A stretch of DNA of 64,000 nt from Sphingomonas alpina (GTDB lineage: Bacteria; Pseudomonadota; Alphaproteobacteria; Sphingomonadales; Sphingomonadaceae), in the NCBI RefSeq assembly GCF_014490665.1, contig NZ_CP061038.1, positions 2,542,001-2,606,000 on the forward strand. Reading direction: 5' to 3'. The translations under genes were made by a program, and so were the position numbers. The first letter of the stretch is position 1. Every line of letters begins with the position of its first letter. The notes beneath the pieces were generated by a model, which had not been told where the DNA came from, searched no databases, and saw only the letters and a program-made list of their open reading frames with translations. Of the stretch, positions 8,478 through 17,155 are shown piece by piece.

Positions 8478-9212
8478 TTATTGAAGAACAGCCGCGATCA
8501 GGAATTCGACATTGCCTTCGGGGCCCGTGATGGGACTTTCGACGACCCCCGCGACACTCCAGCCGCGCGACCCGAACCAGGCCGCCACTTCGTCGCAGAC
8601 GCGGCGATGGATCGCGGCGTCGCGCACCACTCCGCCCTTGCCCACTTCCTCGCGACCGGCCTCGAACTGCGGCTTGATCAACGCCATCAGTCGCGCGCCG
8701 GGTACCGCAAAGCCGAGCGGCACATCGAGCACCTTGGCCAGCCCGATGAAGCTGGCGTCGCAGACGATCAGGTCGACGGCCTCCGGAATATGCGCGGAAG
8801 TCAGAATGCGTGCACTGGTTTGTTCGTGAACGATGACCCGGTCGTCCTGGCGCAATTTCCAGGCAAGCTGGTTGGTGCCGCTATCGACCGCGTAGACACG
8901 TTTCGCGCCGCGCTGGAGCAGCACATCGGTAAAGCCGCCGGTCGACGACCCGACATCGATCGCCACCACGCCGGTGACATCCCAGCCGAAATGGTCGAGC
9001 CCGTGCGCCAGCTTGATGCCGCCGCGCGATACCCAGGGGTGATCGCGCCCGCGCACGTCGAGCAGGACGTCGTCGGCAATCGCCTGGCCCGGCTTGTCGA
9101 TCTTGCGCTCGCCGGCGAATACCAGCCCTGCCATGATCAGCGCCTGGGCGCGGGTGCGGCTTTCGACCAGGCCGCGATCCACGAGCAATTGGTCAACACG
9201 AGTCTTGGGCAT
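8478..9212 (-). CDS. tlyA: TlyA family rRNA methyltransferase
   Basis: A 244-residue protein with an N-terminal S4 RNA-binding domain (TRVDQLLVDRGLVESRTRAQ) followed by an FtsJ-like methyltransferase domain. GVVAIDVGSSTGGFTDVLLQ is the SAM-binding motif, and IVCDASFIGLAK and ALIKPQFEAGREEVGKGGVV follow. TlyA enzymes 2'-O-methylate cytidines of ribosomal RNA; some members were first described as haemolysins. In other bacteria tlyA often follows dxs, whereas here dxs is 2.6 kb away. Confidence 0.95.
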   Translation of the reverse strand: MPKTRVDQLLVDRGLVESRTRAQALIMAGLVFAGERKIDKPGQAIADDVLLDVRGRDHPWVSRGGIKLAHGLDHFGWDVTGVVAIDVGSSTGGFTDVLLQRGAKRVYAVDSGTNQLAWKLRQDDRVIVHEQTSARILTSAHIPEAVDLIVCDASFIGLAKVLDVPLGFAVPGARLMALIKPQFEAGREEVGKGGVVRDAAIHRRVCDEVAAWFGSRGWSVAGVVESPITGPEGNVEFLIAAVLQ

Positions 9213-9359
9213 GCCTGTCTTCTCGATTCGTGCCGTTCTTTAGCGGCTCGGCCATGACGACGCACGGCGTGATCGGTACAATAGCGGAAGCGGGGCGGAA
9301 CCGGACAGGTGCGCAACGGTTATCGTTACGCTCGCCGCATCGGCCAGCAACAATAAGGT

Positions 9360-9877
9360 ATGACCATGGCTGCTACATCCCGAACCCGCATCACGACACC
9401 ATGGTCCTTTGTCGCAACGCTGGCGTTGCTGGCCGCCCCCTGACCGCTGTTCAGGCGCAGGACAAGGATCCGCAGGACAAAAGTTCGACGGCAAGCGACG
9501 TGAAGGAAGTCGCCTCGCAGCCGGTGCGCGATGTCGGCATCGAGAAAACCAAGATTCCGCCCTTGCTGGTCGAGGTGAGCAACGCACCCTATGGCATGGG
9601 CGGCGCCGGCACCTGCCGGCAGATCGCAGCCTCGATCGACGATCTCACCGATGTGCTCGGCCCTGACTATACCGGTCCGCAATCGGCCAAGAAGCAGAAC
9701 ATCGCCAAGGCCGGCGGCGCGGCAGTGGTGAATTCGCTCATCCCGTTCCGCGGCCTGGTGCGCGAAGTCAGCGGTGCAGGCCCTGCCGAACGCCGTCTGC
9801 AGGCGGCGGTCAGCGCCGGCATTGCCCGGCGCGGGTTCCTGCGCGGTCTGCAAAGCGCACGAGGCTGCAAGCGCTGA
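9360..9877 (+). pseudogene. Secreted protein of unknown function, split by a one-base frameshift
   Basis: ATG at 9360 opens a good signal peptide (MTMAATSRTRITT..SFVATLALLAAP) that stops at TGA 9441-9443. The mature-looking chain lies in another frame from 9440 on: LTAVQAQDKDPQDK to the stop at 9877. One extra C in the C5 run 9436-9440 would fuse them into ...LALLAAPLTAVQAQ, with a signal-peptidase site after VQA. The rest includes LVEVSNAPYGMGGAGTCRQI and a basic tail, GFLRGLQSARGCKR. The family is not recognised. It is either a sequencing error, a recent mutation or a length-variable tract. Confidence 0.75.
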
Positions 9878-9922
9878 AAACATGCCCTGTTGCTGGCTGA
9901 TCCTGTGCCTGCCCGGCCAGGA

Positions 9923-10267
9923 TCAGCCAGTGCCTTTGCTGGCCCGAGCCTCTTCCGCAAACAGCCAGGCGTCACCCCAGGCCCGCAAGGCCTCGATGGT
10001 CGGCCGAAGGTCTCGTCCTGCGTCGGTCAGGCGATAGGCTGCGCGCTTTCCCTCCGGCGGTACGCGCTCGAACACGCCGGCCGCGACCAGAATGCCGAGC
10101 CGCGAGGTCAGCGCCGCACGCGAGATGTCGAGCCGATCGAGAAATTGTTCGAACCGCTCCGCGCCCAGAAACGCCTCGCGCAAAATCAGCAGCGCCCAAC
10201 GGTCCCCCACGATCCGTGACGCGCGCCCGATCGGGCATGGGGAACGGGACGGGGTGAAGGATTTCAT
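9923..10267 (-). CDS. HxlR-family transcriptional regulator
   Basis: A winged-helix regulator of about 114 residues. CPIGRASRIVGDRWALLILREAFLGAERFEQF is the hallmark HxlR N-terminus. DISRAALTSRLGILVAAGVFERVP is the helix-turn-helix, and YRLTDAGRDLRPTIEAL leads to the dimerisation helix. An in-frame ATG at 10303 is an alternative start, but the family usually begins close to the CPIG segment. It is divergent from a thioesterase gene. The short gap holds a perfect inverted repeat, which makes autoregulation and control of the thioesterase likely. Confidence 0.92.
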   Translation of the reverse strand: MKSFTPSRSPCPIGRASRIVGDRWALLILREAFLGAERFEQFLDRLDISRAALTSRLGILVAAGVFERVPPEGKRAAYRLTDAGRDLRPTIEALRAWGDAWLFAEEARASKGTG

Positions 10268-10314
10268 ATCGCGGATGTCTACGAAGGTTGCGCCGGTCGG
10301 CATAGCAGGGATAT

Positions 10315-10331
10315 AGTCTGCTTTACAGACT
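10315..10331. promoter_or_regulatory. Inverted repeat, probable HxlR operator
   Basis: AGTCTGctttaCAGACT is a perfect 6-5-6 palindrome centred in the gap between the HxlR gene and the thioesterase gene at 10346. Its size and position between divergent genes suit a dimeric winged-helix repressor. No binding data are implied. Confidence 0.55.
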
Positions 10332-10345
10332 TAATGGAGTGACCC

Positions 10346-10780
10346 ATGCCCTCGCACGCATTCGCCGACAATGACGAAGCCGTCGCCTATATGAAGCGAG
10401 TCGCGGTCGCGGCGTCGGGCTTCACCAATTTTCTCGGTGTCGAACCGGTCACCTGCTGGCAGGGTGAAGCCGAGCTGACATTGGACGTGCGGCCCGACAT
10501 GACTCAGCATCATGGTTTCGCGCATGGCGCGATCGTCGGGCTCATGGCGGACAATGCCTGCGCCTGGGCGGCAAGCTCGGTCGCCGGCGATGTGGTAACC
10601 GGATCATACAGTATCAATTTTCTCTCGCCCGCCACCGGCAATCGCCTTCGCGCCACGGGAAAAGTGGTCAAGGCGGGCAAGCGGCAGGTGATCGTGCGCG
10701 CCGATGTCTGGTCCGAATCGGACGGCACGCCGCCGGTACTGGCTGCCGTCGCCCAGGCTACGATCATCCCATTGAGCTGA
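10346..10780 (+). CDS. PaaI-type hotdog thioesterase
   Basis: A 144-residue single hotdog-fold protein. GFTNFLGVEPVTCWQGEAEL is the first strand and helix region, and HHGFAHGAIVGLMADNACAWA is the active-site helix with the HGG-like motif HGA. GSYSINFLSPATG and a C-terminal strand complete the fold. Enzymes of this group hydrolyse acyl-CoA, typically aromatic or phenylacetyl-CoA-like. The substrate here is unknown. The divergent HxlR gene suggests induction by a specific compound. Confidence 0.88.
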   Translation: MPSHAFADNDEAVAYMKRVAVAASGFTNFLGVEPVTCWQGEAELTLDVRPDMTQHHGFAHGAIVGLMADNACAWAASSVAGDVVTGSYSINFLSPATGNRLRATGKVVKAGKRQVIVRADVWSESDGTPPVLAAVAQATIIPLS

Positions 10781-10993
10781 CCTGGCACGACGAAATCCAC
10801 CCGGATCGCGTCCAGGCGACGGGCGTTTTTCCGATGGGCGCTGCCGGTCCTCATTTCGTCGCAATGCCTATTGCCTATCATTTCAGTAGGAATACCTTTC
10901 GACATGGGAGGCGTGGCCGCGCGGCGTCCCCTAGAGCAAAGCTTGGCCACGTCTTCTCGACCAGTTTTTCGCCAGTTATTCGGGAGACAGAAG

Positions 10994-11665
10994 ATGGGCA
11001 GTTTTTCGCCGTTCGACCCTGCGCAACCGACCATATTGACCGTCCCGGGGCTGGGCGGTTCGGGGCCGTCCCACTGGCAGACCCTGTGGGAAAGCTCGCG
11101 CCCCGACACGGTCCGGGTCGAGCTGGGCATGTGGAACACCCCGCACCGTAATGCCTGGGTGACCAAGCTCGACCAGGCGATCCGCCAGGCCCAGGCGCCG
11201 GTGATCCTTGCCGCGCACAGCATGGGCTGTCTTGCGGTCGCGTGGTGGGCGGAACTGACTCGGCAACCTTATGGCTGGCCGGTCGCCGGTGCATTGCTGG
11301 TCGCACCGGCCGATGCCGACCGGGCCAAGGCTCAGCCTGAACTGAAGGCATTCGGCCCGACCCCGACCACCCCCCTGCCCTTTCCCTCGATCGTCGTCGC
11401 GAGCCGCGACGATCCATGGATCGAGCTCGACCGCGCGCACAGCCTGGCCGTGTCCTGGGGCAGCCATTTCGTCGACGCCGGCGAACAGGGCCATCTCAAT
11501 GCGGCGAGCGGCATCGGCTGGTGGAACGAAGGGCAGGAATTGCTCGAACGGGTTATCGCCGCCGGCAGCGACAGGAAGGGCAAGCCGCGCGCGCCGGGCG
11601 ATGCACGCTCGATCCTGGCAATCAACGCGACCGAAGCCGCGCAGGAACATTATCTCGGCCGGTGA
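10994..11665 (+). CDS. RBBP9/YdeN-type alpha/beta hydrolase
   Basis: A 223-residue serine hydrolase. TILTVPGLGGSGPSHWQTLWE is the family opening, and PVILAAHSMGCLAVAWW carries the nucleophile Ser76. VASRDDPWIE holds the acid residue and DAGEQGHLNAASGIG the histidine. Start ATG 10994 has GGGAGACAG a few bases upstream; the open frame back to 10871 lacks family similarity. Physiological substrates are unknown for this family. The intergenic stretch 10781-10993 shows nothing clear. Confidence 0.9.
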   Translation: MGSFSPFDPAQPTILTVPGLGGSGPSHWQTLWESSRPDTVRVELGMWNTPHRNAWVTKLDQAIRQAQAPVILAAHSMGCLAVAWWAELTRQPYGWPVAGALLVAPADADRAKAQPELKAFGPTPTTPLPFPSIVVASRDDPWIELDRAHSLAVSWGSHFVDAGEQGHLNAASGIGWWNEGQELLERVIAAGSDRKGKPRAPGDARSILAINATEAAQEHYLGR

Positions 11666-11680
11666 CGGGGTAAAACACTT

Positions 11681-11770
11681 CCCGTTCGTGCTGAGCTTGT
11701 CGAAGCACCGCACTCGCTCTTCCAACGAAGAGAAGAAGAACGGCCCTTCGACAAGCTCAGGGCGAACGGG
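11681..11770. repeat. Dispersed inverted repeat (FVLSLS type)
   Basis: The outer arms are CCCGTTCGTGCTGAGCTTGT and ACAAGCTCAGGGCGAACGGG, each continued inward by CGAAG or its complement. The unpaired centre is about 40 nt and rich in GAAGA. It sits between the convergent hydrolase and dxs genes, where such elements can act as bidirectional terminators or mRNA stabilisers. Confidence 0.88.
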
Positions 11771-11801
11771 TGAATGCGTTTCGGTGGAAACGCCGGGGCC
11801 G

Positions 11802-13727
11802 CTAAGCCCGCGCGCCCTCCACGACCGCGCTGGAATTATGCCGTAACGCCTTCAGCACCGTCTCGACGATCGCATCGGCATCGAGGCCAGCCTCGGCATA
11901 TTGCTTGTCGGGCTTGTCCTGATCCTGGAACATGTCGGGCAAGCGCATGGTGCGGATCTTGAGACCCGCATCGACCAGCCCGGTGTCGCTCGCCAGCGTC
12001 AGCACATGCGCACCGAGACCACCAACGGCCCCCTCCTCGATCGTCACCGCCACCTCATGGGTGGTAAGCAGCTTGCGGATCAGCGCTTCGTCGAGCGGCT
12101 TGGCGAAGCGCAGATCGGCGACCGTCGTGCTCAGCCCCTTCGCATCGAGTGCGTCGGCCGCCTTGAGCGCCTCCGCAAGGCGCGTGCCGAGCGACAGGAT
12201 CGCGACCTTCTTGCCCTCGCGCAGGATGCGGCCCTTGCCGATCTCGAGCCGCTCCGGAACCGCGGGCAGCGCCACGCCGGTACCGTTGCCACGCGGATAG
12301 CGCACCGCGATCGGGCCGCTGTCATGCATTGCGCAAGTATAGGTCATATGGACCAGCTCGGCCTCGTCCGCCGCCGCCATCACCACGAAATTCGGCAGGG
12401 TCGCGAGATAGGTCACGTCGAAGCTGCCGGCATGGGTTGCGCCATCGGCGCCGACCAGTCCGGCACGATCGATCGCAAAGCGCACCGGCAGGTTCTGGAT
12501 CGCCACGTCATGCACGACCTGGTCATAGGCGCGCTGCAGGAAGGTCGAGTAAATCGCGCAGAATGGCCGCATGCCCTGCGCCGCAAGGCCGGCCGCGAAG
12601 GTCACCGCGTGTTGTTCGGCGATCCCGACATCGAAGAAGCGCTCCGGATAGGCCTTGGCGAACTTGTCGAGTCCCGTCCCCGACGGCATCGCCGCGGTGA
12701 TCGCGCAAATCCGGTCATCCTTTGCGGCTGCCGCGACCAGCGCATCGCCGAAGACATTCTGATAGGCTGGTGGTCCGGGTGGTGCCTTGTCCTGGGTGCC
12801 GGTGATCACATCGAATTTCTGCACGCCGTGATATTTGTCCGCCGACGCCTCGGCCGGGGCATAGCCCTTGCCTTTCTTGGTCACGACATGGACCAGGATC
12901 GGCCCTTCCGCCGCGTCGCGGACATTTTCCAGCACCGGGATGAGATGGTCGAGATTATGGCCGTCGATCGGCCCGACATAATAGAAGCCGAGTTCCTCGA
13001 ACAAGGTCCCGCCGGTCGCCATGCCGCGCGCGAATTCCTCAGCCTTTTCCGCTGCCTGATGGACGCGGCGTGACAGTTTGCGGGTGAGCTTCTTGGCCAG
13101 GCTGCGCAGGCCGAGATACTCGCTCGACGACACCATTCGCGCCAGATAGGCCGACAGCCCGCCGACCGGTGGCGCGATCGACATGTCATTGTCGTTGAGG
13201 ATGACGATCAGCCGGTTGCCGGCGCGGGCCGCGTTGTTCATCGCCTCATAGGCCATGCCCGCCGACATCGCGCCATCGCCGATCACCGCGATCCCCTTGC
13301 CGGGCTTGCCCGACAGCTGATTGGCCACGGCAAAGCCGATCGACGCGGAGATCGAGGTCGAGCTGTGCGCCGCGCCGAACGGGTCGTATTCGCTCTCGCT
13401 GCGCTTGGTGAAGCCCGACAGGCCACCGCCCATGCGCAAGGTGCGAATCCGGTCGCGCCGGCCGGTCAGGATCTTGTGCGGATAGCATTGATGGCCGACG
13501 TCCCACACCAGCCGGTCGCCGGGCGTGTCGAACACATAATGGATCGCGACGGTCAGTTCGACCACGCCGAGCCCGGAGCCGAGATGTCCGCCGGTGGTGC
13601 CCACCGCTGAAATGGTCTCCGCGCGCAACTCGTCGGCGAGTTGCCGAAGCTGAGCCACCGGGAGCTTGCGAAGATCCGCAGGGCTATGAACCGTATCGAG
13701 CAACGGCGTTTCTGGAACGTCAGACAT
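11802..13727 (-). CDS. dxs: 1-deoxy-D-xylulose-5-phosphate synthase
   Basis: A 641-residue thiamine-diphosphate enzyme that condenses pyruvate and glyceraldehyde-3-phosphate, the first step of the MEP isoprenoid pathway. [35 protein letters not shown] (ThDP/Mg motif) and [18 protein letters not shown] lie in the first half. [17 protein letters not shown] lies in the pyrimidine domain, and [16 protein letters not shown] in the transketolase C-terminal domain. Length is typical. No ispA or xseB is adjacent; the neighbours are a hydrolase and a GNAT. Confidence 0.98.
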   Translation of the reverse strand: MSDVPETPLLDTVHSPADLRKLPVAQLRQLADELRAETISAVGTTGGHLGSGLGVVELTVAIHYVFDTPGDRLVWDVGHQCYPHKILTGRRDRIRTLRMGGGLSGFTKRSESEYDPFGAAHSSTSISASIGFAVANQLSGKPGKGIAVIGDGAMSAGMAYEAMNNAARAGNRLIVILNDNDMSIAPPVGGLSAYLARMVSSSEYLGLRSLAKKLTRKLSRRVHQAAEKAEEFARGMATGGTLFEELGFYYVGPIDGHNLDHLIPVLENVRDAAEGPILVHVVTKKGKGYAPAEASADKYHGVQKFDVITGTQDKAPPGPPAYQNVFGDALVAAAAKDDRICAITAAMPSGTGLDKFAKAYPERFFDVGIAEQHAVTFAAGLAAQGMRPFCAIYSTFLQRAYDQVVHDVAIQNLPVRFAIDRAGLVGADGATHAGSFDVTYLATLPNFVVMAAADEAELVHMTYTCAMHDSGPIAVRYPRGNGTGVALPAVPERLEIGKGRILREGKKVAILSLGTRLAEALKAADALDAKGLSTTVADLRFAKPLDEALIRKLLTTHEVAVTIEEGAVGGLGAHVLTLASDTGLVDAGLKIRTMRLPDMFQDQDKPDKQYAEAGLDADAIVETVLKALRHNSSAVVEGARA

Positions 13728-13825
13728 CGCGCGAGCTTAGACGAGCGGGCAACTCGTGTCGATTGCCGCGGATCAACCTGCACAGCTTCTTGACGCGACC
13801 TGCATACCCCCTACGACAAAGGGCG

Positions 13826-14386
13826 ATGACCAGCCCCCCTCCCGATTTCTTTCCCGGCTTCGCACATCGTCTCGCCACTGCGGACGACATTCCCGCCATC
13901 GCCGCATTGATGGACCGGGCGATCGACTCGCTGCAAAGCCCCTTCCTGTCGCCCGAAGAGGTCGCCGCGAGCCGGCTGAGCATGGGCCTGGACACGCAAT
14001 TGATCGCCGACGGCACCTATTTCCTGATCGAGCAAGGCGACCGCCTCGCCGGCTGCGGCGGCTGGAGCCACCGCGCGACTCTCTATGGCGGCAACCACAG
14101 CACCGAATTGCGCGACGACCGGCTACTCGATCCGGCAACCGAGCCGGCACGGATTCGCGCAATGTACACCGATCCGGATTTCGTGCGGCGCGGCGTCGGC
14201 CGGCTGATCCTGTCTTTATCCGAAGCGGCCGCCCGCGCGGCCGGTTTCAGGCGCGCTGAAATGATGGCGACGCTGTCGGGCGAACCGCTTTACCTCGCGT
14301 GCGGATATCGACCGATCGAGCGAGTGGTGAAGATGTCTGCGGAGGGGCCGCCGGTACCCGGCGTCCGGATGGGGAAGAGCCTCTGA
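13826..14386 (+). CDS. GNAT family N-acetyltransferase
   Basis: A 186-residue acetyl-CoA-dependent acyltransferase. HRLATADDIPAIAALMDRAI is the GNAT beta1-alpha1 region. TDPDFVRRGVGRLILSLSEAAARAAGF contains the acetyl-CoA pyrophosphate-binding RRGVGR motif, and LSGEPLYLACGYRPIERV ends the fold. ATG 13826 is preferred because the extra N-terminal residues of the longer frame (to 13763) are not GNAT-like. The substrate cannot be inferred. Confidence 0.9.
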   Translation: MTSPPPDFFPGFAHRLATADDIPAIAALMDRAIDSLQSPFLSPEEVAASRLSMGLDTQLIADGTYFLIEQGDRLAGCGGWSHRATLYGGNHSTELRDDRLLDPATEPARIRAMYTDPDFVRRGVGRLILSLSEAAARAAGFRRAEMMATLSGEPLYLACGYRPIERVVKMSAEGPPVPGVRMGKSL

Positions 14387-14427
14387 GATGGTAATGCGAC
14401 GTTGCGAGCGATGTCGCAGGCAAGATG

Positions 14428-14718
14428 TTAGCGACTGATCGCTTCCAGCTGACCGCCTGCCAAGGCGCGGCGCAGGCCACGAACCATGACTATTGCGACG
14501 CCAGCAATAAGCCAGATACCGCCGGCGATTTCGCATTTTTCAACGGTTGCCGATGAAATCGGCGCGACAATTTGCACGCCGATCGCATGCATTCCGAAAA
14601 TCGTCATTGCACTGTAGGCAAAATATCTAGCCGTTTGCAGGCTAGCCCGCTTGATCACGAGCAGAGATACGGAAATTGCTGCAAGCGTAAGAGCAAAAAT
14701 GACAGAAATGTCGGCCAT
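14428..14718 (-). CDS. Small integral membrane protein, unknown function
   Basis: About 96 residues from ATG 14718. Three hydrophobic segments are visible: IFALTLAAISVSLLVI, ARYFAYSAMTIFGMHAIGVQIV and IAGGIWLIAGVAIVMV. A basic, polar tail follows. The open frame continues upstream to 14799 but would prepend a polar stretch that is unlikely for a membrane insertion start. I do not recognise the family. It is divergent from the ASCH-domain gene. Confidence 0.6.
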   Translation of the reverse strand: MADISVIFALTLAAISVSLLVIKRASLQTARYFAYSAMTIFGMHAIGVQIVAPISSATVEKCEIAGGIWLIAGVAIVMVRGLRRALAGGQLEAISR

Positions 14719-14833
14719 GTTTCGTTCCGATAGACGATACAAGCCATCTTGGCAGGGCGCCTGAACTTCCGCAAGGATCCAGAATATGACTCTGTCCAAC
14801 GATGTTTAAGGCGAATATCCGGAAGGTCGCAAC

Positions 14834-15430
14834 ATGCTGTTTAAAAGCCATATTCTTGATGGCATCAAGGAAGGTCGGGTAACGCTCGCCTTCCGGCACT
14901 GGACCAGACCAACGGTGCGCACGGGCGGTTCGTTGCGAACAGCGATCGGCGTACTCGCGATCGGGGATGTCAGGGCAATCGAGATCACGGAAATCTCGGA
15001 CGATGAGGCTCGGCGGGCCGGATTCGACTCACGCGAGAGGCTCGTGAACGATCTCGCCAAAAGGCGGGACGGTACGGCCTACCGGATCGAATTCCATCTG
15101 TCCGGCCCCGACCCACGCGATGCTCTCCGCCAGGATGATCAGCTTGACGATCATGGTGTGGCCGCGTTGCAGGCACGACTGGCCTTGCTCGACCGATCCG
15201 GTGCGTGGACGGCTCAGGCGCTCCGCCTGATCAGCGAGCGCGATGGACGGACCGCCGCCGAAATCGCCGATAGCCTTGGCATTGAAAAGCTGGCGCTGAA
15301 ACGGAAGATCAGATTGCTCAAGGAGCTCGGCCTGACAGAAAGCCTGCACAGCGGCTATCGGCTCTCCGATCGCGGCCGGGTGGTTTATCCGCGGCTTTTC
15401 CCCGCATCAGGAAACGGCGGTGGCACGTGA
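14834..15430 (+). CDS. ASCH-like domain fused to a winged-helix domain
   Basis: A 198-residue protein with GGAAGG as ribosome-binding site. Residues 1-95 look like an ASCH/PUA-like domain: MLFKSHILDGIKEGRVTLAF, then WTRPTVRTGG, then IEITEISDDEARRAGFDSRE and a Phe-rich final strand (AYRIEFHLSGPDPR). Residues about 125-195 look like a winged helix (GRTAAEIADSLGIEKLALKRKIRLLKELGLTES..SGYRLSDRGRVVYP). ASCH domains bind RNA or modified nucleosides. Pairing with a DNA-binding-like module suggests a nucleic-acid-linked regulator or defence function. The next gene overlaps it by 4 bp. Confidence 0.75.
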   Translation: MLFKSHILDGIKEGRVTLAFRHWTRPTVRTGGSLRTAIGVLAIGDVRAIEITEISDDEARRAGFDSRERLVNDLAKRRDGTAYRIEFHLSGPDPRDALRQDDQLDDHGVAALQARLALLDRSGAWTAQALRLISERDGRTAAEIADSLGIEKLALKRKIRLLKELGLTESLHSGYRLSDRGRVVYPRLFPASGNGGGT

Positions 15431-16122
15431 CAAGCTTCCTGCTCGACAATCGTTTTTCTCCGGTCACCAACTCCATCGGCTTCCTGAAATGCGATCCGGA
15501 TCGCGCCGCACGCGCCTATCTGGATTGGCAGGTCGGGATTCAGGAAAAGCGCGGCGTGCGGCTGGCCCAGCAGTCGGTCAGCGGGCCGCTGCCGAACGCA
15601 CTCAGGTCGTTGCTGCCGCTCACCAGTGTAGAGACGAGACGCTTCCTGTTTCTGCCGACCCATTCCGCATGGACTGCGTTCCTCGATAATGGACATGACG
15701 GAACGGATGTTTTCGCACCCGTTTCCTTTCTCGCGCAGCAACTTGGTTGCGAGGGCGTCCGGGCGACGGCCAACCCCCATGCGCCGGAAGACAAGCTATT
15801 CGGTGCGACGATTTTGGAGATCTATGGGCCGCACAAGACCGAGTTCCTGAACTATATCCGCTCGGTAGCATCGACCTATGACGGATATAAATGGAGCTTC
15901 AGCACGGCCGGCGCGGTTCAACCATTCGAGGATCCGGCACGCTATGCGCAACGCAAGATCCAGAGCCGTTTTACGCTCGACATGCTGGATGCCTATCTGA
16001 AAGCCATGGGCATCGATGCGTTCGATGCGGACTTTTATCTGCCGGACAATCGGGCCGCGATCCGCATCGAGAAGATCGGTCCCAGTGCGCCGGCGATGCG
16101 CGAAGTTGCGGCAGGCTTCTGA
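15427..16122 (+). CDS. Unknown protein coupled to the ASCH-winged-helix gene
   Basis: A 231-residue protein starting with GTG whose last bases overlap the TGA of the upstream gene (GTGA), so translation is probably coupled. No signal peptide or membrane segment is present. Recognisable segments are SPVTNSIGFLKCDPDRAARAY at the start, TRRFLFLPTHSAWTAFLDNGHDG, ILEIYGPHKTEFLNYIRSVAST and YLPDNRAAIRIEKIGP. I do not recognise a family. The strict operon suggests it works with the ASCH protein. Confidence 0.75.
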   Translation: MTSFLLDNRFSPVTNSIGFLKCDPDRAARAYLDWQVGIQEKRGVRLAQQSVSGPLPNALRSLLPLTSVETRRFLFLPTHSAWTAFLDNGHDGTDVFAPVSFLAQQLGCEGVRATANPHAPEDKLFGATILEIYGPHKTEFLNYIRSVASTYDGYKWSFSTAGAVQPFEDPARYAQRKIQSRFTLDMLDAYLKAMGIDAFDADFYLPDNRAAIRIEKIGPSAPAMREVAAGF

Positions 16123-16213
16123 CCGGGCCGGCCTGCTCCGCCGGCACAACATCAAGTATAAGTATCTGATATAAAACTGTAATATTTCACAATCGATACC
16201 GAGGCGATGGCCT

Positions 16214-16359
16214 GAGATATGCGACATCCCGGTGTCCCATATCTCTACCTCCTCGCCCGAATGACAGCTCAAAATATGGCACATTCCGGTGTCCCATATC
16301 TCCACCCCCTCGCCGGAATGACGGCTCAAAATATGGCACATTCCGGTGTCCCATATCTC
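16214..16359. repeat. Tandem 57-bp hairpin array
   Basis: Units start at 16217, 16274 and 16331 (the last partial), an exact 57-bp period. The first unit has outer arms GAGATATG and CATATCTC, then a C:C mismatch, then a GACA/TGTC inner stem and a 6-nt loop. The later copies keep ATATGG..CCATAT with a TGTGCC-like interior. Units are joined by CTCGCC(C/G)GAATGAC(A/G)GCTCAAA. The rest of the gene-free stretch 16123-16640 shows no supported gene; an AT-richer patch lies at about 16150-16200. Confidence 0.85.
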
Positions 16360-16640
16360 GCTTGAAAACGTCTCGTCAGGCTCAACGTCAGCACGCGAGA
16401 GCCACGCTCTTATGGCTCAATCCGCCTGACGAGCCAGAGGTCGCTGTCGCCGCTTATCTCCGCAACCGTGTCGCGCGCGGCGATTCAACCACCGCACGAG
16501 ATCGGGCATGCACCGTCCCTGCCGGACTGATACCAACGCGCTCTTTCTTATTGTCGGAGAAAAACAACATCGCCGCGACCCCGCCGACGAGCAGCATCGC
16601 ACATGACCATGGTCGCTATATTAAGATGCGAAGCGCTGGC

Positions 16641-17117
16641 TTAGTTCGGCGTATCGCACTCGGCGCAGGTGCCACGCACCTCGATCACCGGGCGCACCGG
16701 CGAAAAACCGGTTGCGGCCGCGGCGGAGCGGACGCCCTTGGTGATATGATCGTCATCGATATGCACCGTCTGCCCGCAACTGTCGCAGACCAGGAAAATG
16801 CAGTCGTGCAGGCAATCGGGGTGCGCATTGGCGACATAGGCATTGGCGCTTTCGACCCGGCGCGCCAGGTTCGACGCGACGAACAGGTCGAGGATGCGAT
16901 AGACGCTGTTGGCGGCGACGCGGCGCCCTTCGGCCTTCGACACCGCCTCGGCAATGTCATAGGCCGATGCCGGCTTGTCGAAACTGGCCAGCGCCTTGAA
17001 GATCTGCTCGCGCATCGCAGTCCATTGCTCGCCCGATTTCTCGAGCGTCGCCTGCGCGGCCTTGGCGAGATCGGCGCCTTGCGGTTCGTGATGGTGATGA
17101 TGGGCGGCCATGGGCAT
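16641..17117 (-). CDS. zur: Fur-family zinc uptake regulator
   Basis: A Fur superfamily metalloregulator with a His-rich N-terminus (MAAHHHHHEPQG). The winged helix spans TAMREQIFKALASFDKPASAYDIAEAVSK to VAANSVYRILDLFVASNLARRVES. The metal-binding domain follows with HPDCLHDCIFLVCDSCGQTVHIDDDH and a C-terminal CAEC; the two CxxC pairs form the structural zinc site. Architecture and the adjacent MerC-like gene support Zur, which represses zinc-uptake genes when zinc is bound, rather than Fur or PerR. An upstream TTG at 17147 and an ATG at 17111 are alternative starts. Confidence 0.9.
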   Translation of the reverse strand: MPMAAHHHHHEPQGADLAKAAQATLEKSGEQWTAMREQIFKALASFDKPASAYDIAEAVSKAEGRRVAANSVYRILDLFVASNLARRVESANAYVANAHPDCLHDCIFLVCDSCGQTVHIDDDHITKGVRSAAAATGFSPVRPVIEVRGTCAECDTPN

Positions 17118-17155
17118 GAATCTAGGCGTTGTCGCGCCAATCGGCAAGGTGGCGC

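Noticed and set aside
16454..16597. Possible 47-residue membrane peptide on the minus strand (MLLVGGVAAMLFFSDNKKER)
   Set aside because: One hydrophobic segment is present, but there is no ribosome-binding site, and the C-terminal half is Arg-rich and unlike a conserved protein.
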